A stretch of DNA of 64,000 nucleotides from positions 6,818,198-6,882,197 of the forward strand of contig NZ_AP023355.1 in NCBI RefSeq assembly GCF_016865425.1, read 5' to 3'. The stretch is from Actinocatenispora thailandica. Lineage in GTDB: Bacteria; Actinomycetota; Actinomycetes; Mycobacteriales; Micromonosporaceae. Below the pieces are notes generated by a model that saw only the letters and a list, made by a program, of their open reading frames with translations, was not told the origin of the DNA and made no database searches. Each line of letters begins with the position of its first letter. The stretch's first letter is position 1. Both the position numbers and the translations under genes were made by a program. This document shows, piece after piece, positions 16,990 through 25,493 of the stretch.

Positions 16990-18210
16990 ATGAAGGTTGT
17001 CATCGCGCACAACCTCTACTCTTCGGCGCAGCCGTCCGGGGAGAACGAGATCGTCGAGGCGGAGTCGCGGCAGCTCGCCGCGGCCGGCATCACCGTGCTC
17101 CCGCTGCTGCGCCGGTCCGACGACATCGCCGCGCTGCCGGCCGCCCGCAAGGCGCTGCTGCCGTTCTCGCCGATCTACAACGCCGGCGCGCAGCGCGAGC
17201 TGACCGCGCTGATCCGGCGGGAACGCCCGGACGTGCTGCACCTGCACAACCCGTACCCGCTGCTGTCGCCGTGGGTGGTCCGGACCGCGCACCGGCACGG
17301 GGTGCCGGTGGTGCAGACGGTGCACAACTACCGGCACGTGTGCGCCGCGGCGACCTACTTCCGGGACGGGCATCCCTGCCACGACTGCCTCGGCAGGCGC
17401 TTCCCGACGCCGGCGATCCGGCACTCCTGCTACCGCGGGTCCACCGCGCAGTCGGTCGTGATGGCGACCACCCTGGCGGTACACCGGCCGACCTGGCGCA
17501 GCGTCGACCGGTACGTGGCGCTCGCTCCGCACCTCGCCGACCACCTGAAGACGTTCGGCATCACCGACGAGCAGATCACCGTCAAGCCGAACGGGATCCC
17601 GGACCCCGGGCCGCTCGACGACAGCACCGGCGACGGCTTCCTGTTCTTCGGCCGGCTCACCCCGGAGAAGGGCGTCGACCTGCTGCTGGACGCCTGGCAG
17701 CGGCACGCCGACGGCGATGCCGGCACGCTGCGGATCGCCGGCGACGGCCCGCTGCGGGGCCGGGTCGAGGCGGTGGCCGCCGCCCGTGCCGACGTCGAGT
17801 ACCTGGGCCTGGTCGACCACACCGAGGTGGTACCGGGGCTGATCCGCGCGGCGAGCGTCGTGGTGGTGCCCTCCACGTACGCGGATGCGCTGCCGACGGT
17901 GATCCTGGAAGCGCTGGCCAGCGGCCGGCCGGTGCTCGGCACCGACGTCGGCGGCACGCCCTACCTGCTGGGGCTCGACCCGGCGCACCAGCCGGCCGAC
18001 CCGGCGCCCGGCTGGGTGGTCGAGCCGGAACCGGCCGCGCTGGCCGAGGCGCTCGCGATGGCCCGGCTGCGCGCGGCACCGCTGCGGCCCGCGGCCCGGC
18101 ACCGCTACCAGACGGCGTTCGCCCCGGACGTGCTGCTGCGCCGGCTCATCGACCTGTACGAGGAGGTCGCCGCGGACACCGCCACGGCGACCAATCAGGA
18201 CGTTCGGTAG
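16990..18210 (+). CDS. GT4-type glycosyltransferase (GT-B fold)
   Basis: 406 aa. The N-terminal Rossmann domain has HNLYSSAQPSGENEIVE (an open SGxN acceptor loop) and DVLHLHNPYPLLSP. The C-terminal domain has the sugar-nucleotide site: FFGRLTPEKGVDLLLDAW and the ExxxxxxE motif in STYADALPTVILEALASG. No signal peptide; it acts on the cytosolic membrane face. The donor sugar is not predictable. Its last 16 nt overlap the 3' end of the convergent relE-type gene. Confidence 0.88.
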   Translation: MKVVIAHNLYSSAQPSGENEIVEAESRQLAAAGITVLPLLRRSDDIAALPAARKALLPFSPIYNAGAQRELTALIRRERPDVLHLHNPYPLLSPWVVRTAHRHGVPVVQTVHNYRHVCAAATYFRDGHPCHDCLGRRFPTPAIRHSCYRGSTAQSVVMATTLAVHRPTWRSVDRYVALAPHLADHLKTFGITDEQITVKPNGIPDPGPLDDSTGDGFLFFGRLTPEKGVDLLLDAWQRHADGDAGTLRIAGDGPLRGRVEAVAAARADVEYLGLVDHTEVVPGLIRAASVVVVPSTYADALPTVILEALASGRPVLGTDVGGTPYLLGLDPAHQPADPAPGWVVEPEPAALAEALAMARLRAAPLRPAARHRYQTAFAPDVLLRRLIDLYEEVAADTATATNQDVR

Positions 18211-18476
18211 ATGTCTGCCCGATGATCCACGTCGAGGACGTGCACCGTGTGCGCACTCTCGTCGATGCGGTAAACGATGCGATAGGTCCCGCGCCGCGCG
18301 CCATGACAACCGGTTAGCGGGCCGAACAGGGGTTTGCCGACCCGATGCGGGTTGGCAGCCAAGGCGCCGGCACAGAACTCCAGCACGGCGGCAGCCACGG
18401 ACTCGGGGAGGCGCTGGCTGATCGCGCGGCGGGCGGACGACTGGAAGCGAACCCGGTATGGATCGTCAGAGCTCAT
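18195..18476 (-). CDS. RelE/ParE-superfamily toxin
   Basis: 93 aa. YRVRFQSSARRAISQRLP at the start, GKPLFGPLTGCHGARRGTYRIVYRID in the middle and VHVLDVDHRADIYR at the end are the RelE fold signatures with the basic RNA-contacting patch. RelE toxins cleave mRNA at the ribosome. The gene overlaps the antitoxin gene by 4 nt (ATGA), antitoxin first, the usual order for a Phd/RelE pair. Its last codons overlap the glycosyltransferase gene on the other strand. Confidence 0.9.
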   Translation of the reverse strand: MSSDDPYRVRFQSSARRAISQRLPESVAAAVLEFCAGALAANPHRVGKPLFGPLTGCHGARRGTYRIVYRIDESAHTVHVLDVDHRADIYRTS

Positions 18477-18772
18477 GCGCCGGTGGCTCGGCGGCGGGCC
18501 AGGTCAGCACGCATAGTTTCGAGATCCACCCCTTCGTCTCCACGGCCGAGTTCAGCCAAACTCTCGGAGATCCGGGCGACCGCGTTAGCGTTGCCCAGGA
18601 TCTCCAGAGTCATCTCCAGCCCTTCAAGATCGTCAGTCGACAGCAACACGGCCTCGGGCTCGCCGTTGCGGGTCAACGTGATGCGTTCGTGCTCCCGACG
18701 CACTCGACGGGCTAGTTCAGAAAGATGCGCCTTGGCCTCCGACAGAGGCACGGGCGTCGCTGCGATCGTCAT
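18473..18772 (-). CDS. Phd/YefM-type antitoxin
   Basis: 99 aa from ATG 18772; the frame extends much further upstream but only this part is typical. N-terminal DNA-binding segment VPLSEAKAHLSELARRV and ITLTRNGEPEAVLLSTDDLEGLE are classic for the Phd/YefM fold. The C-terminal part (ISESLAELGRGDEG) would wrap the toxin. It neutralises the RelE-type toxin encoded immediately downstream and normally represses the operon. The inverted repeat at 18794-18811 is a probable operator. Confidence 0.9.
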   Translation of the reverse strand: MTIAATPVPLSEAKAHLSELARRVRREHERITLTRNGEPEAVLLSTDDLEGLEMTLEILGNANAVARISESLAELGRGDEGVDLETMRADLARRRATGA

Positions 18773-18793
18773 GGTCCTGATGTTACCTCGTGC

Positions 18794-18811
18794 TGGTCTG
18801 AATATCGACCA
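18794..18811. promoter_or_regulatory. Candidate toxin-antitoxin operator
   Basis: TGGTC (18794-18798) and GACCA (18807-18811) form a 5-bp inverted repeat around TGAATATC, 22 bp upstream of the antitoxin ATG and in an AT-richer patch. Position and symmetry fit autorepression by the Phd-type antitoxin. Confidence 0.45.
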
Positions 18812-18825
18812 ACACGGGCCCCTTC

Positions 18826-19395
18826 TCAGGGGTGGATCTTCTCGCCGGCGGCGAGCATCGCGACGAACTTCTCGATCCGGCGGACCCGCGTCTCGGGCCG
18901 CTTCGCGTCCTGGATGCGGTGCAGCACTGCGTAACGGTTCTGGCTGTCCAGGGTGGCGAAGAACTCGGCGGCCGCCGGCTGCTGCTCGAACGCGGCGGCC
19001 AGGTCCGGCGGGATCGTCGCACCGGCGGGCCCGTCGTACGCCGCGTCCCACCGGCCGTCCGCGCGAGCGGCGTCGATCGCGCGCTGCCCGGCCGGCAGCA
19101 TCCGGCCCGCCTCGATCAGCGCCTCGGCCTTGGCGCGGTTGCGCTTGGACCACTTGCTGCGCGGACCGCGCGGGGTCCAGCGCTGCCGGTACGACTCGTC
19201 GTCGATGCGGCGCACCTGACCGTCGATCCAGCCGACCCGCAGCGCCTCCTCCAGCGCCTCGTCGTAGCGCACCGTGGGGCGACCGGTCGCCTTCTTCGCG
19301 AACCGGATCCACACCCCGGTCGCGGTCTCGTGCTCGGCCGCGAGCCAGTCGGCCCACTCCGCCTGGTCGGCGAAGCTGCGCTCCTCCTCGTCCAT
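18826..19395 (-). CDS. YdeI/OmpD-associated family protein
   Basis: 189 aa from ATG 19395. The conserved segments are GVWIRFAKKATG, VRYDEALEEALRVGWIDGQV, RWTPRGPRSKWSKRN and the C-terminal RRIEKFVAMLAAGEKIHP. The family is cytosolic and poorly characterised; some relatives protect against cationic peptides. It has no clear operon partner: the antitoxin gene follows 53 bp downstream and a serine hydrolase gene lies 127 bp upstream. Confidence 0.85.
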   Translation of the reverse strand: MDEEERSFADQAEWADWLAAEHETATGVWIRFAKKATGRPTVRYDEALEEALRVGWIDGQVRRIDDESYRQRWTPRGPRSKWSKRNRAKAEALIEAGRMLPAGQRAIDAARADGRWDAAYDGPAGATIPPDLAAAFEQQPAAAEFFATLDSQNRYAVLHRIQDAKRPETRVRRIEKFVAMLAAGEKIHP

Positions 19396-19522
19396 GCCGC
19401 CGACCGTACCGCCCCGGTCCGACAACCCGCCCGGCTCGGGCCGAGCCGGTTGCCGCGCGCTCACCTCGGCGGCGGCGCCTCGCTGCTCGCCGTGCCTGCA
19501 CCGCCGGCGGGGCCGGGCGGCA

Positions 19523-21151
19523 CTATCGGTCGATCGGCAGGTCCGGCACGCCGGACCGGTCCGGGCGGGTGACCAGCGGCGCCCGCAGCTGCGGCAGCAG
19601 CGGCGGCCCGACCAGTGGTACCAGATTCCACGCCACGGTCGCGCCGGCCGGGCCGACGGTGACCCGGACCCGGCTCGGGCTGGTGACCACGACCAGGTCG
19701 GCCACGAAGACCGAACCCTGCCAGGCGCCCGCGGCCGCCACCGGGCGCCCCAGCGGCGCGCTCGACCACCAGTCGCCGTGCCCGACCGGTACCTCGAACG
19801 CCTCGGTACCGGCCTCGATCCGCATCGTCCAACCACCTGGCCGCGGCTCGACCCCGATCGACGACCCCGCCGGCAGTACCGGCCCCGTCGGCCCGGGCTC
19901 GGCGGACGCCGGCGCGGTGTCGTCGGCGGCGACGGTCGCGGCGGCGCGGCGGTCGGGGCGATGCTCGCCGGGCACCGGCGGCAGCGCGAGCCGCGCCAGC
20001 CGGTCGGCCAGCTCGCGCTCCGCCCGAGCCACCGCGGCCGGCCCGAGCCGGTCCGGCGCCGGGCCGTCCGCCGAGCCACCCGCGTTCGCGGCCGGATCGT
20101 CCGACGCGCCACCGCCCGCGCCGTCGGGGATCGCGGCCGGATCGTTCGCCGGGCCGGGGCCCGCCCCGCGGGGTGCCGCGGTCGGCGTGCCGTCCAGCGC
20201 CGGGAGCAGGCAGTCCCACACGGCGTCGAGGATGACCTGGGTCCGCCAGGTCGCCGCGGTGACCGCGACCACCAGGCCGTACTCCGGTACCACCAGGCAG
20301 AGCTGGCCCATCGCACCGTCGCCGCGGTAGCCGTGCCGGGACCGCCAGAACTGGTACCCGTAGCCCACCAGCCAGTCCGCCTCCCGGGTCCCGTCCGCGA
20401 ACTGGCGGGTCCCGACGTGCCGCCGGGTGGCCAGCGCGACCCACTCGGCCGGTATCAGCTGGCGGCCCTGCCACCGGCCGCCGCGCAGCAGCAACTCGCC
20501 GAACGCCGCGACCGCCTCGGTGGTCAGGTACAGGCCGTGGAAGCCGAACGTGGCGCCACCGCGGAGCCGTTCCCACGTCACGTCGGTCACGCCCATCGGG
20601 CCGAACACCCGCTCCGCCAGCAGATCCGGCACGGTACGGCCGAGGGCCCGCTCGATCATCCGGGTCAACAGGTACGTGGTGGTGTTGTCGTAGGCGTGCC
20701 GAGCCCCGGGCGGCTCGTCCGGCGGCAGGCGCAGGAACCCGCGCACCAGGTCGTCGGGTTCCAGCGCCCAGGCCCGTTCCAGCGTGTCCGACCGGTGCCC
20801 GGTGGTCATCGACAGCAGGTGGTGCACGGTGAGTTGGGCGGCCCGCGGCGACACCGACTCCGGTACGTGGTCGGGCAGCACGTCGACGATCCGGTCGTCC
20901 AGCCGCAGCCGGCCGGACTCGATCGCCAGCCCCACCGCGATCGAGCCGAACGACTTGGTCAGCGAGTAGAGCAGGTGCGGCCGCTCCGGCGAGTACGGCG
21001 TCCACCAGCCTTCCGCGACGACGTGCCCGTGCCGCACCACCATCAGCGAGTGGCACTCCACCCCGGCCGCGGCAACCCGCTCCAACAGCGCCGACACCCC
21101 GTCGGCGGCAGTCCCCGCCGCCGCCCGCGGCAACACCCGATCGCTTCTCAC
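19523..21151 (-). CDS. Class C beta-lactamase/serine hydrolase family protein
   Basis: 542 aa from GTG 21151 (VRSDRVLPRAAAG); the frame also has an ATG at 21280. The catalytic motif SLTK (S63, K66) and the second motif YDN (Y154) are intact. The family includes esterases and D-Ala peptidases. After the hydrolase domain comes a Gly/Ala/Pro-rich linker (about 345-410) and a beta-rich C-terminal domain of about 110 residues. No signal peptide was seen, so it may be cytosolic. It is the last gene of a minus-strand run with the flippase, CDP-alcohol transferase and nucleotidyltransferase; a role in that pathway is only inferred. Confidence 0.78.
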   Translation of the reverse strand: MRSDRVLPRAAAGTAADGVSALLERVAAAGVECHSLMVVRHGHVVAEGWWTPYSPERPHLLYSLTKSFGSIAVGLAIESGRLRLDDRIVDVLPDHVPESVSPRAAQLTVHHLLSMTTGHRSDTLERAWALEPDDLVRGFLRLPPDEPPGARHAYDNTTTYLLTRMIERALGRTVPDLLAERVFGPMGVTDVTWERLRGGATFGFHGLYLTTEAVAAFGELLLRGGRWQGRQLIPAEWVALATRRHVGTRQFADGTREADWLVGYGYQFWRSRHGYRGDGAMGQLCLVVPEYGLVVAVTAATWRTQVILDAVWDCLLPALDGTPTAAPRGAGPGPANDPAAIPDGAGGGASDDPAANAGGSADGPAPDRLGPAAVARAERELADRLARLALPPVPGEHRPDRRAAATVAADDTAPASAEPGPTGPVLPAGSSIGVEPRPGGWTMRIEAGTEAFEVPVGHGDWWSSAPLGRPVAAAGAWQGSVFVADLVVVTSPSRVRVTVGPAGATVAWNLVPLVGPPLLPQLRAPLVTRPDRSGVPDLPIDR

Positions 21152-21304
21152 ACCCGGAATTCTCGTCCGCCCGGCCACCGATTTTCCCGGTGCCGGCTCG
21201 CCGGAGCGGGCACCGCGCTTCGGCACCCACCCGGTCAGCGACGGCGCCCGGTCCCCCGGCGACGGAACCCGCCTCGGCATCGGCCCCTGCGGCGACGGCA
21301 GCGG

Positions 21305-22588
21305 CTATCCGGCGAGGGCGCCCGACCCACCCGCGACCGCACCCGGCGTTCCGGCGACGGTCGCGAGCGCGCGCACCGCGATCCGGTACAGCGAGGCCTG
21401 CACGGCGGTGCCGACCGCGGCGCCGGACATCAGCCCCCACGCCGCCCCGGGCAACCCGCCGAGCAGCGCGCCGAGCACCAGCCCACCGAGCGTCGCCGAC
21501 GAGTACACGACGTACTGGGCGAACAGCATCCGGGCCCGGTGCATCCCGCGCATCGCCACGGTGAACGGGATCTGCAGCAGGTACAGGCAGGCCTGCAACG
21601 CGATCGGCAGCGCGATCGCCGCGACCGGCAGGTACGCCCCGGACCGGTACAGCGACAGCACCGGATGGGCCAGCGGTACCGCGACGGCGACGATGCCGGC
21701 ACCGATCGCCGCGTTGACCGCCAGCACGGTACGGGTCTGCCGGCGCAGCCCGGCCGGGTCCCCGGCGCCGGCCAGCGCGGACGCCCGCGGCACCAGCAAC
21801 CCGTTGAGCGCCATGGTGAAGCTCTGCGCCGGCTGCAGCACCACGATCTGCACCAGTCGCAGCCCGGAGTAGGCGGTGGCGCTGAGGATGCCCTGCACCA
21901 GGCTGGCGATCAGCAGCGTGGTCAGCTGCGCGAGCACCCCGGTCCCGGTGAACCAGCCGAGCAGGTGCCGGGTGTCGCGCAACCATCGGGCCGGCCGGCC
22001 GGCGAGCGGGTTGATCCGGGTCCGGCCGTAGAACACCAGGGCGCCGGCGGTCGCGCCGATCCCCCAGCAGGCGATCAGCGGGCCGCCACCGACGTGCCCG
22101 GTCAGCAGCAGTACCGCGACGCAGGTGCCCTGCACGATCACCCAGCAGCCGTCGATGATCAGCGCCTGGGACTGCCGGCCGCGGCTCTGGTAGGTGTAGC
22201 GGGCCAGGTCCTGCAGCAGGATCGACGGCACGAACGGCGCGCACCACACCAGGTCGCCGACGTAGTGCCGTGGACCGAGCAGCCAGCCGGCGAGCAGTAC
22301 GACGACGCCGAGCAGGCCGAGCAACCCGCTGGTGGCGTGCGCGTTGGCGAACTGGCGGTGCCGGTCGCCGGCGGCGGCGAACCGCGGTACGTGCGCGAGC
22401 AGCACGTCGCCGACGAACGCGCGGCCGAGCCCCTGCACGAACATCAGCACGGCCACCGCGTACAGCATCAGGCCGGCCTCGCCGACCGGCAGCACGCTGG
22501 TACCGAGCAGGCCGGTGCCGGCGGTGGTCAGCGCGACGAGCGCCTGGTCGGCCAGGCCGGCGACGGTGCGGCCACGCAGCCCGCTCAC
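21305..22588 (-). CDS. Polysaccharide flippase-like (MOP/Wzx-type) membrane protein
   Basis: 427 aa, about 12 hydrophobic segments, typical of oligosaccharide flippases or MurJ-like proteins. The opening LADQALVALTTAGTGLLG and GRAFVGDVLL fit the first helices. It would move a lipid-linked intermediate across the membrane. Its start overlaps the stop of the CDP-alcohol transferase gene by 4 nt, so the two are translationally coupled and the transported molecule may be that enzyme's product (inference). Confidence 0.78.
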   Translation of the reverse strand: MSGLRGRTVAGLADQALVALTTAGTGLLGTSVLPVGEAGLMLYAVAVLMFVQGLGRAFVGDVLLAHVPRFAAAGDRHRQFANAHATSGLLGLLGVVVLLAGWLLGPRHYVGDLVWCAPFVPSILLQDLARYTYQSRGRQSQALIIDGCWVIVQGTCVAVLLLTGHVGGGPLIACWGIGATAGALVFYGRTRINPLAGRPARWLRDTRHLLGWFTGTGVLAQLTTLLIASLVQGILSATAYSGLRLVQIVVLQPAQSFTMALNGLLVPRASALAGAGDPAGLRRQTRTVLAVNAAIGAGIVAVAVPLAHPVLSLYRSGAYLPVAAIALPIALQACLYLLQIPFTVAMRGMHRARMLFAQYVVYSSATLGGLVLGALLGGLPGAAWGLMSGAAVGTAVQASLYRIAVRALATVAGTPGAVAGGSGALAG

Positions 22589-23337
22589 CGCAGGCTGGCC
22601 CGCCCCGCCGCCGCGACACTCGCCGCCAGGAACAGACAGTTGACCACCGCGAACAGCACCATCACCCAGATCATCCCGGCCGGCCAGGCGGCCATCACCA
22701 GGCCGATCAGGAACAGCATCGCGCCGTAGTCGCGGATCAGCTTGACGATCCGCACCGGCAGCGAGGACGAGCTGACCAGGCTCTCGTTGGTGCCTTCCTT
22801 GGCCATCACCGAGGTGACCAGGTTGATCATCCAGGACGACGCGAAGACCGCGACCAGCCAGACCGGCGTGCTCGGCCGTTGCGCGACCGCCACCGATCCG
22901 ACCGCGGCGACCAGCGAGATCTGCACCGCGACGTCGACCAGCACGTCGACTCGGGCGCCGGCCGCGCTGCCGGTCCCGGCCACCCGGGCGAGCTGCCCGT
23001 CGGCGCAGTCCAGCGCGTACGCCACGTGCCAGATCAGGAACGCCAGCACGCCGACGAGCCAGGCCGGCAGGTGGCCGGCGGCGACCGGGCCGGCGGTGAG
23101 CACGACGGCGACCGAGGTGGCCACCCCGATGACCAGGTTGGCCGCGGTCAGCGCGGTCGGCGGCAGCCCGAGCCGGTACGCGGCCAGCGCGAACACGGCG
23201 CCGAGCCGCTGGTCGAACGTCTCGGTGAACAGCCCGCCGCCGCGGTTGACGGCGAGGAAGTCGGCCGCGGTGGGCCGGGGCTTCGCCGCGGGCCCGGTCT
23301 CCGGCTCGGGCACGAGCCGGGTCTCAGTCCCGGACAC
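22585..23337 (-). CDS. CDP-alcohol phosphatidyltransferase family enzyme
   Basis: 250 aa with about six membrane spans. The full family motif is present: D113-G114-x2-A117-R118-x8-G127-x3-D131-x3-D135. The enzyme joins an alcohol to a phosphoryl group from a CDP-activated donor in the membrane. The 14-bp overlap with the upstream nucleotidyltransferase gene suggests that the donor is made by that enzyme. A comparable pair is the inositol-phosphate cytidylyltransferase with its CDP-alcohol transferase partner in other organisms (established, other taxa); the polyol here is unknown. Confidence 0.85.
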   Translation of the reverse strand: MSGTETRLVPEPETGPAAKPRPTAADFLAVNRGGGLFTETFDQRLGAVFALAAYRLGLPPTALTAANLVIGVATSVAVVLTAGPVAAGHLPAWLVGVLAFLIWHVAYALDCADGQLARVAGTGSAAGARVDVLVDVAVQISLVAAVGSVAVAQRPSTPVWLVAVFASSWMINLVTSVMAKEGTNESLVSSSSLPVRIVKLIRDYGAMLFLIGLVMAAWPAGMIWVMVLFAVVNCLFLAASVAAAGRASLR

Positions 23338-24043
23338 CGGGCTCGGTCGAATCGAGCTCGTTGGCCTTGGTCAGGTCGGGCTCGAAGTCGACCTCGACGC
23401 ACCCGTACGCGGAGATGTCGATCGCCGACACCTTCATCCCGGCGGTGCGGATGGCACCCTCGATGCCGCCCTCGAAGTACTCCTGGTCGTCGACGAGTTC
23501 GAGGTGTTCGATCAGCGTCGCCTTGTCGGCCGCGGAGACGTGGTTGATGCCGACCGCCTCGCCGAGGCCGCCGACCACCTTCTTGGACAGCTCGGCGATG
23601 TAGCCGGCCGAGTCCAGCGTGTACTTGACCTCTTCGTCGGCCACGCTCTCGGTGTTGACCGCGACGAAGCTGCGGTCGGCGTCGATCGCCGGGCGCAGCT
23701 CGTCGAGCAGGCCGGGCACGAAGACCACGTCGCCGTTCATCCACAGCACCCCGCCGGGCGGGGACAGCCGCAGCGCCTTGAGCAGGCTCTTGGAGGTGTT
23801 GGTCTGGTCGTACGACTCGTTGTAGACGAAGCTCGCCCGGTCGCCGGACTCCTCCATGATCAGGTCCTTCTTGAACCCGACCACGACGGTGACGTGCGCG
23901 TCGTCACCGAAGGCGGCGCGCAGGTGGTCGAGTTGCTGGCGCTGGATCGTGCGCCCGTCGGCGAGCCTGGTCAGCGGCTTGGGGTGCGGTCGCCCCAGCC
24001 GGGTGCCCATTCCCGCGGCGAGGATGACGACATTGAGCGGCAC
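23324..24043 (-). CDS. Sugar/polyol-phosphate nucleotidyltransferase (NTP transferase)
   Basis: 239 aa from GTG 24043, preceded by GAAGGGAG. The signature LAAGMGTRLGRPHPKPL (residues 8-24), VVVGFKKDLI, NESYDQTNTSKSLLKAL and LWMNGDVVF (metal-binding Asp) mark the phosphocholine/inositol-phosphate cytidylyltransferase-like branch. It activates a phosphorylated alcohol or sugar with CTP or another NTP. First gene of the operon with the CDP-alcohol transferase (14-bp overlap), flippase and hydrolase. Divergent from the CBS-domain gene. Confidence 0.83.
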   Translation of the reverse strand: MPLNVVILAAGMGTRLGRPHPKPLTRLADGRTIQRQQLDHLRAAFGDDAHVTVVVGFKKDLIMEESGDRASFVYNESYDQTNTSKSLLKALRLSPPGGVLWMNGDVVFVPGLLDELRPAIDADRSFVAVNTESVADEEVKYTLDSAGYIAELSKKVVGGLGEAVGINHVSAADKATLIEHLELVDDQEYFEGGIEGAIRTAGMKVSAIDISAYGCVEVDFEPDLTKANELDSTEPGVRD

Positions 24044-24370
24044 GTCCCGGCTCCCTTCGACTGACCGATCACTCGGGCGAGGATATCCCCGCCGATCCGT
24101 GACCATCCGTGCATCTCGGTCCGCACTGCCGGCCTGGGGCCCGGTACCGGGCCCGTCGGCGCGCGGCGGCATCCCGCGACGGTACCGCCCGGCGCTCGGT
24201 GGCCTCCGCCGACCGCCGACCCGGGCCCGAACGGGCAGGTCGACCCCGATCGAGTCGAAACCCTTGTGACTTGCGCCACGGGCGGGACAATACCGGTAAG
24301 GGGAGCACAGCGCCCGGCATGTCAGCTTTGCTCGGAATCGTCGATGCTGCGGTGAATGGAGTGAGATGCC
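24044..24370. other. Divergent intergenic region, nucleotidyltransferase/CBS gene
   Basis: 327 bp without a supported gene. A possible promoter for the CBS gene is TTGTGA (24265-24270), 17 nt, ACAATA (24288-24293), which would give a leader of about 70 nt. The promoter for the minus-strand operon should be near 24050-24110; no convincing boxes were found there. Confidence 0.4.
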
Positions 24371-24769
24371 ATGCAGGTACGCGAGGCCATGAACCCGGTC
24401 CTGGTGTCCATCGGTCCGGGTCACACCGTCCGGCAGGCCGCCGCGCTGATGTCGCAGCGCGGCGTCGGCGCGGCCGTGGTGATCGATCCCGACGCGTACG
24501 GGCCGGGCATCCTGACCGAGCGCGACGTGCTGCGCGCGATCGGCGCCGGGCTCGACCCGGACGTCGAGACCGTCGAGTCGCACCACACCCGGGACCTGGT
24601 GTTCGCCGGTCCGGAGTGGACCCTGATCGACGCGGCCCAGGCGATGATCCGGGGCGGGTTCCGGCACCTGATCGTCATCGAGCACGACGACGTCGTCGGC
24701 ATCCTGTCGGTACGCGACATCATCCGGCACTGGTCCCGGGCCGCCGCGGACCTTCGTACGACAGCCTGA
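24371..24769 (+). CDS. Tandem CBS-domain protein
   Basis: 132 aa made of two CBS motifs: MQVREAMNPVLVSIGPGHTVRQAAALMS to TERDVLRAI, then FAGPEWTLIDAAQAMIRGGFRHLIVIEHDDVVGILSVRDIIRHW. Such two-CBS proteins bind adenine nucleotides and act as energy sensors or regulators of partners. No fused catalytic domain and no clear partner nearby. It converges on a MarR gene 96 bp away. Confidence 0.88.
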   Translation: MQVREAMNPVLVSIGPGHTVRQAAALMSQRGVGAAVVIDPDAYGPGILTERDVLRAIGAGLDPDVETVESHHTRDLVFAGPEWTLIDAAQAMIRGGFRHLIVIEHDDVVGILSVRDIIRHWSRAAADLRTTA

Positions 24770-24864
24770 GCCGGCACCCGATCGCCGGGCGGCCCGCGCC
24801 GACCACCACGGGATCCCGGACCGCGTCGCCGGCGCCGGGGTCGCGGCGCGGGAGCACGGCCGGG

Positions 24865-25398
24865 TCAGTCGCCGGCGGCGGCGTGCTGCGGCTCGGCGGG
24901 CCGTTCCAGGCAGGCGCGCTCGACCTCGCCGGTGACACCGGCGGTCGAGCTGGGGCGGACCGCGTCGCGCACGGTGCGCAGGGTGTCCTCCAGCGCGGCC
25001 AGCCGGTCGGCGTCGAGCAGGCCGGTGAACCAGGTCTCGATCAGCGCGTTGTGTTCCGGCAGGATCCGCTCGACGCGGTCCTGACCGGCCTCGGTGAGCA
25101 CCGCGAAGAAGCCGCGCCGGTCGCTCGGACAGGTCTCCCGGGCGACCAGGCCGTCGCGTTCGAGCCGGTCGACGACCCGGGTGACACCGCTGGTGGACAG
25201 GATCGTCTGGGCGGCCAGGTCGCTCATCCGAAGCCGGTATCGGGGGGAACGGGCCAGGCGGATCAACACGTCGAATTCGGCCAGCGAGAGCTTGTGCGCC
25301 GCCAGCAACGGTTGGAACTTCTCGTTCAGCCCGGCGTGCACCTCGTTCAGCAGCCCCATCGCAGTGATCCGCGGGTCCGCGAAGACCTCCTTCGTCAT
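24865..25398 (-). CDS. MarR family transcriptional regulator
   Basis: 177 aa. Winged-helix segment LSLAEFDVLIRLARSPRYRLRMSDLAAQTILSTSGVTRVVDRLERDGLVAR and the wing with DRRGFFAVLTEAG. Divergent from yceI across 95 bp, so it very likely controls yceI and itself. The ligand is unknown. The C-terminal tail (VERACLERPAEPQHAAAGD) is a short extension. Confidence 0.9.
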   Translation of the reverse strand: MTKEVFADPRITAMGLLNEVHAGLNEKFQPLLAAHKLSLAEFDVLIRLARSPRYRLRMSDLAAQTILSTSGVTRVVDRLERDGLVARETCPSDRRGFFAVLTEAGQDRVERILPEHNALIETWFTGLLDADRLAALEDTLRTVRDAVRPSSTAGVTGEVERACLERPAEPQHAAAGD

Positions 25399-25417
25399 GC
25401 CTCCAGGCTAGCAGTAG

Positions 25418-25447
25418 TTGACGAACGAAATATTTGCTGAGTAGATT
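25418..25447 (+). promoter_or_regulatory. Promoter of the YceI gene
   Basis: TTGACG (25418-25423), 18-nt spacer and TAGATT (25442-25447) lie in an unusually AT-rich patch, placing transcription about 40 nt before the yceI ATG. The same patch is the only plausible site for the divergent MarR gene's promoter and operator. Confidence 0.55.
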
Positions 25448-25493
25448 GTTGTTGAGGCAAGTACAACTGCCAGCGCCTGGAGAGGACGAGGAC

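Noticed and set aside
18473-19501. 342-codon frame as one long antitoxin-containing gene
   Set aside because: Only the last 99 codons match the Phd/YefM fold; the rest is antisense-like composition in another frame of the YdeI gene.
19461-22619. 1052-codon open frame on the minus strand
   Set aside because: Same strand but a different frame from the hydrolase and flippase genes; Arg/Ala/Gly-rich without motifs.
19274-22729. 1151-codon open frame on the plus strand
   Set aside because: Runs antisense through the serine hydrolase and flippase genes, has no domain and has the amino-acid bias of a shadow frame.
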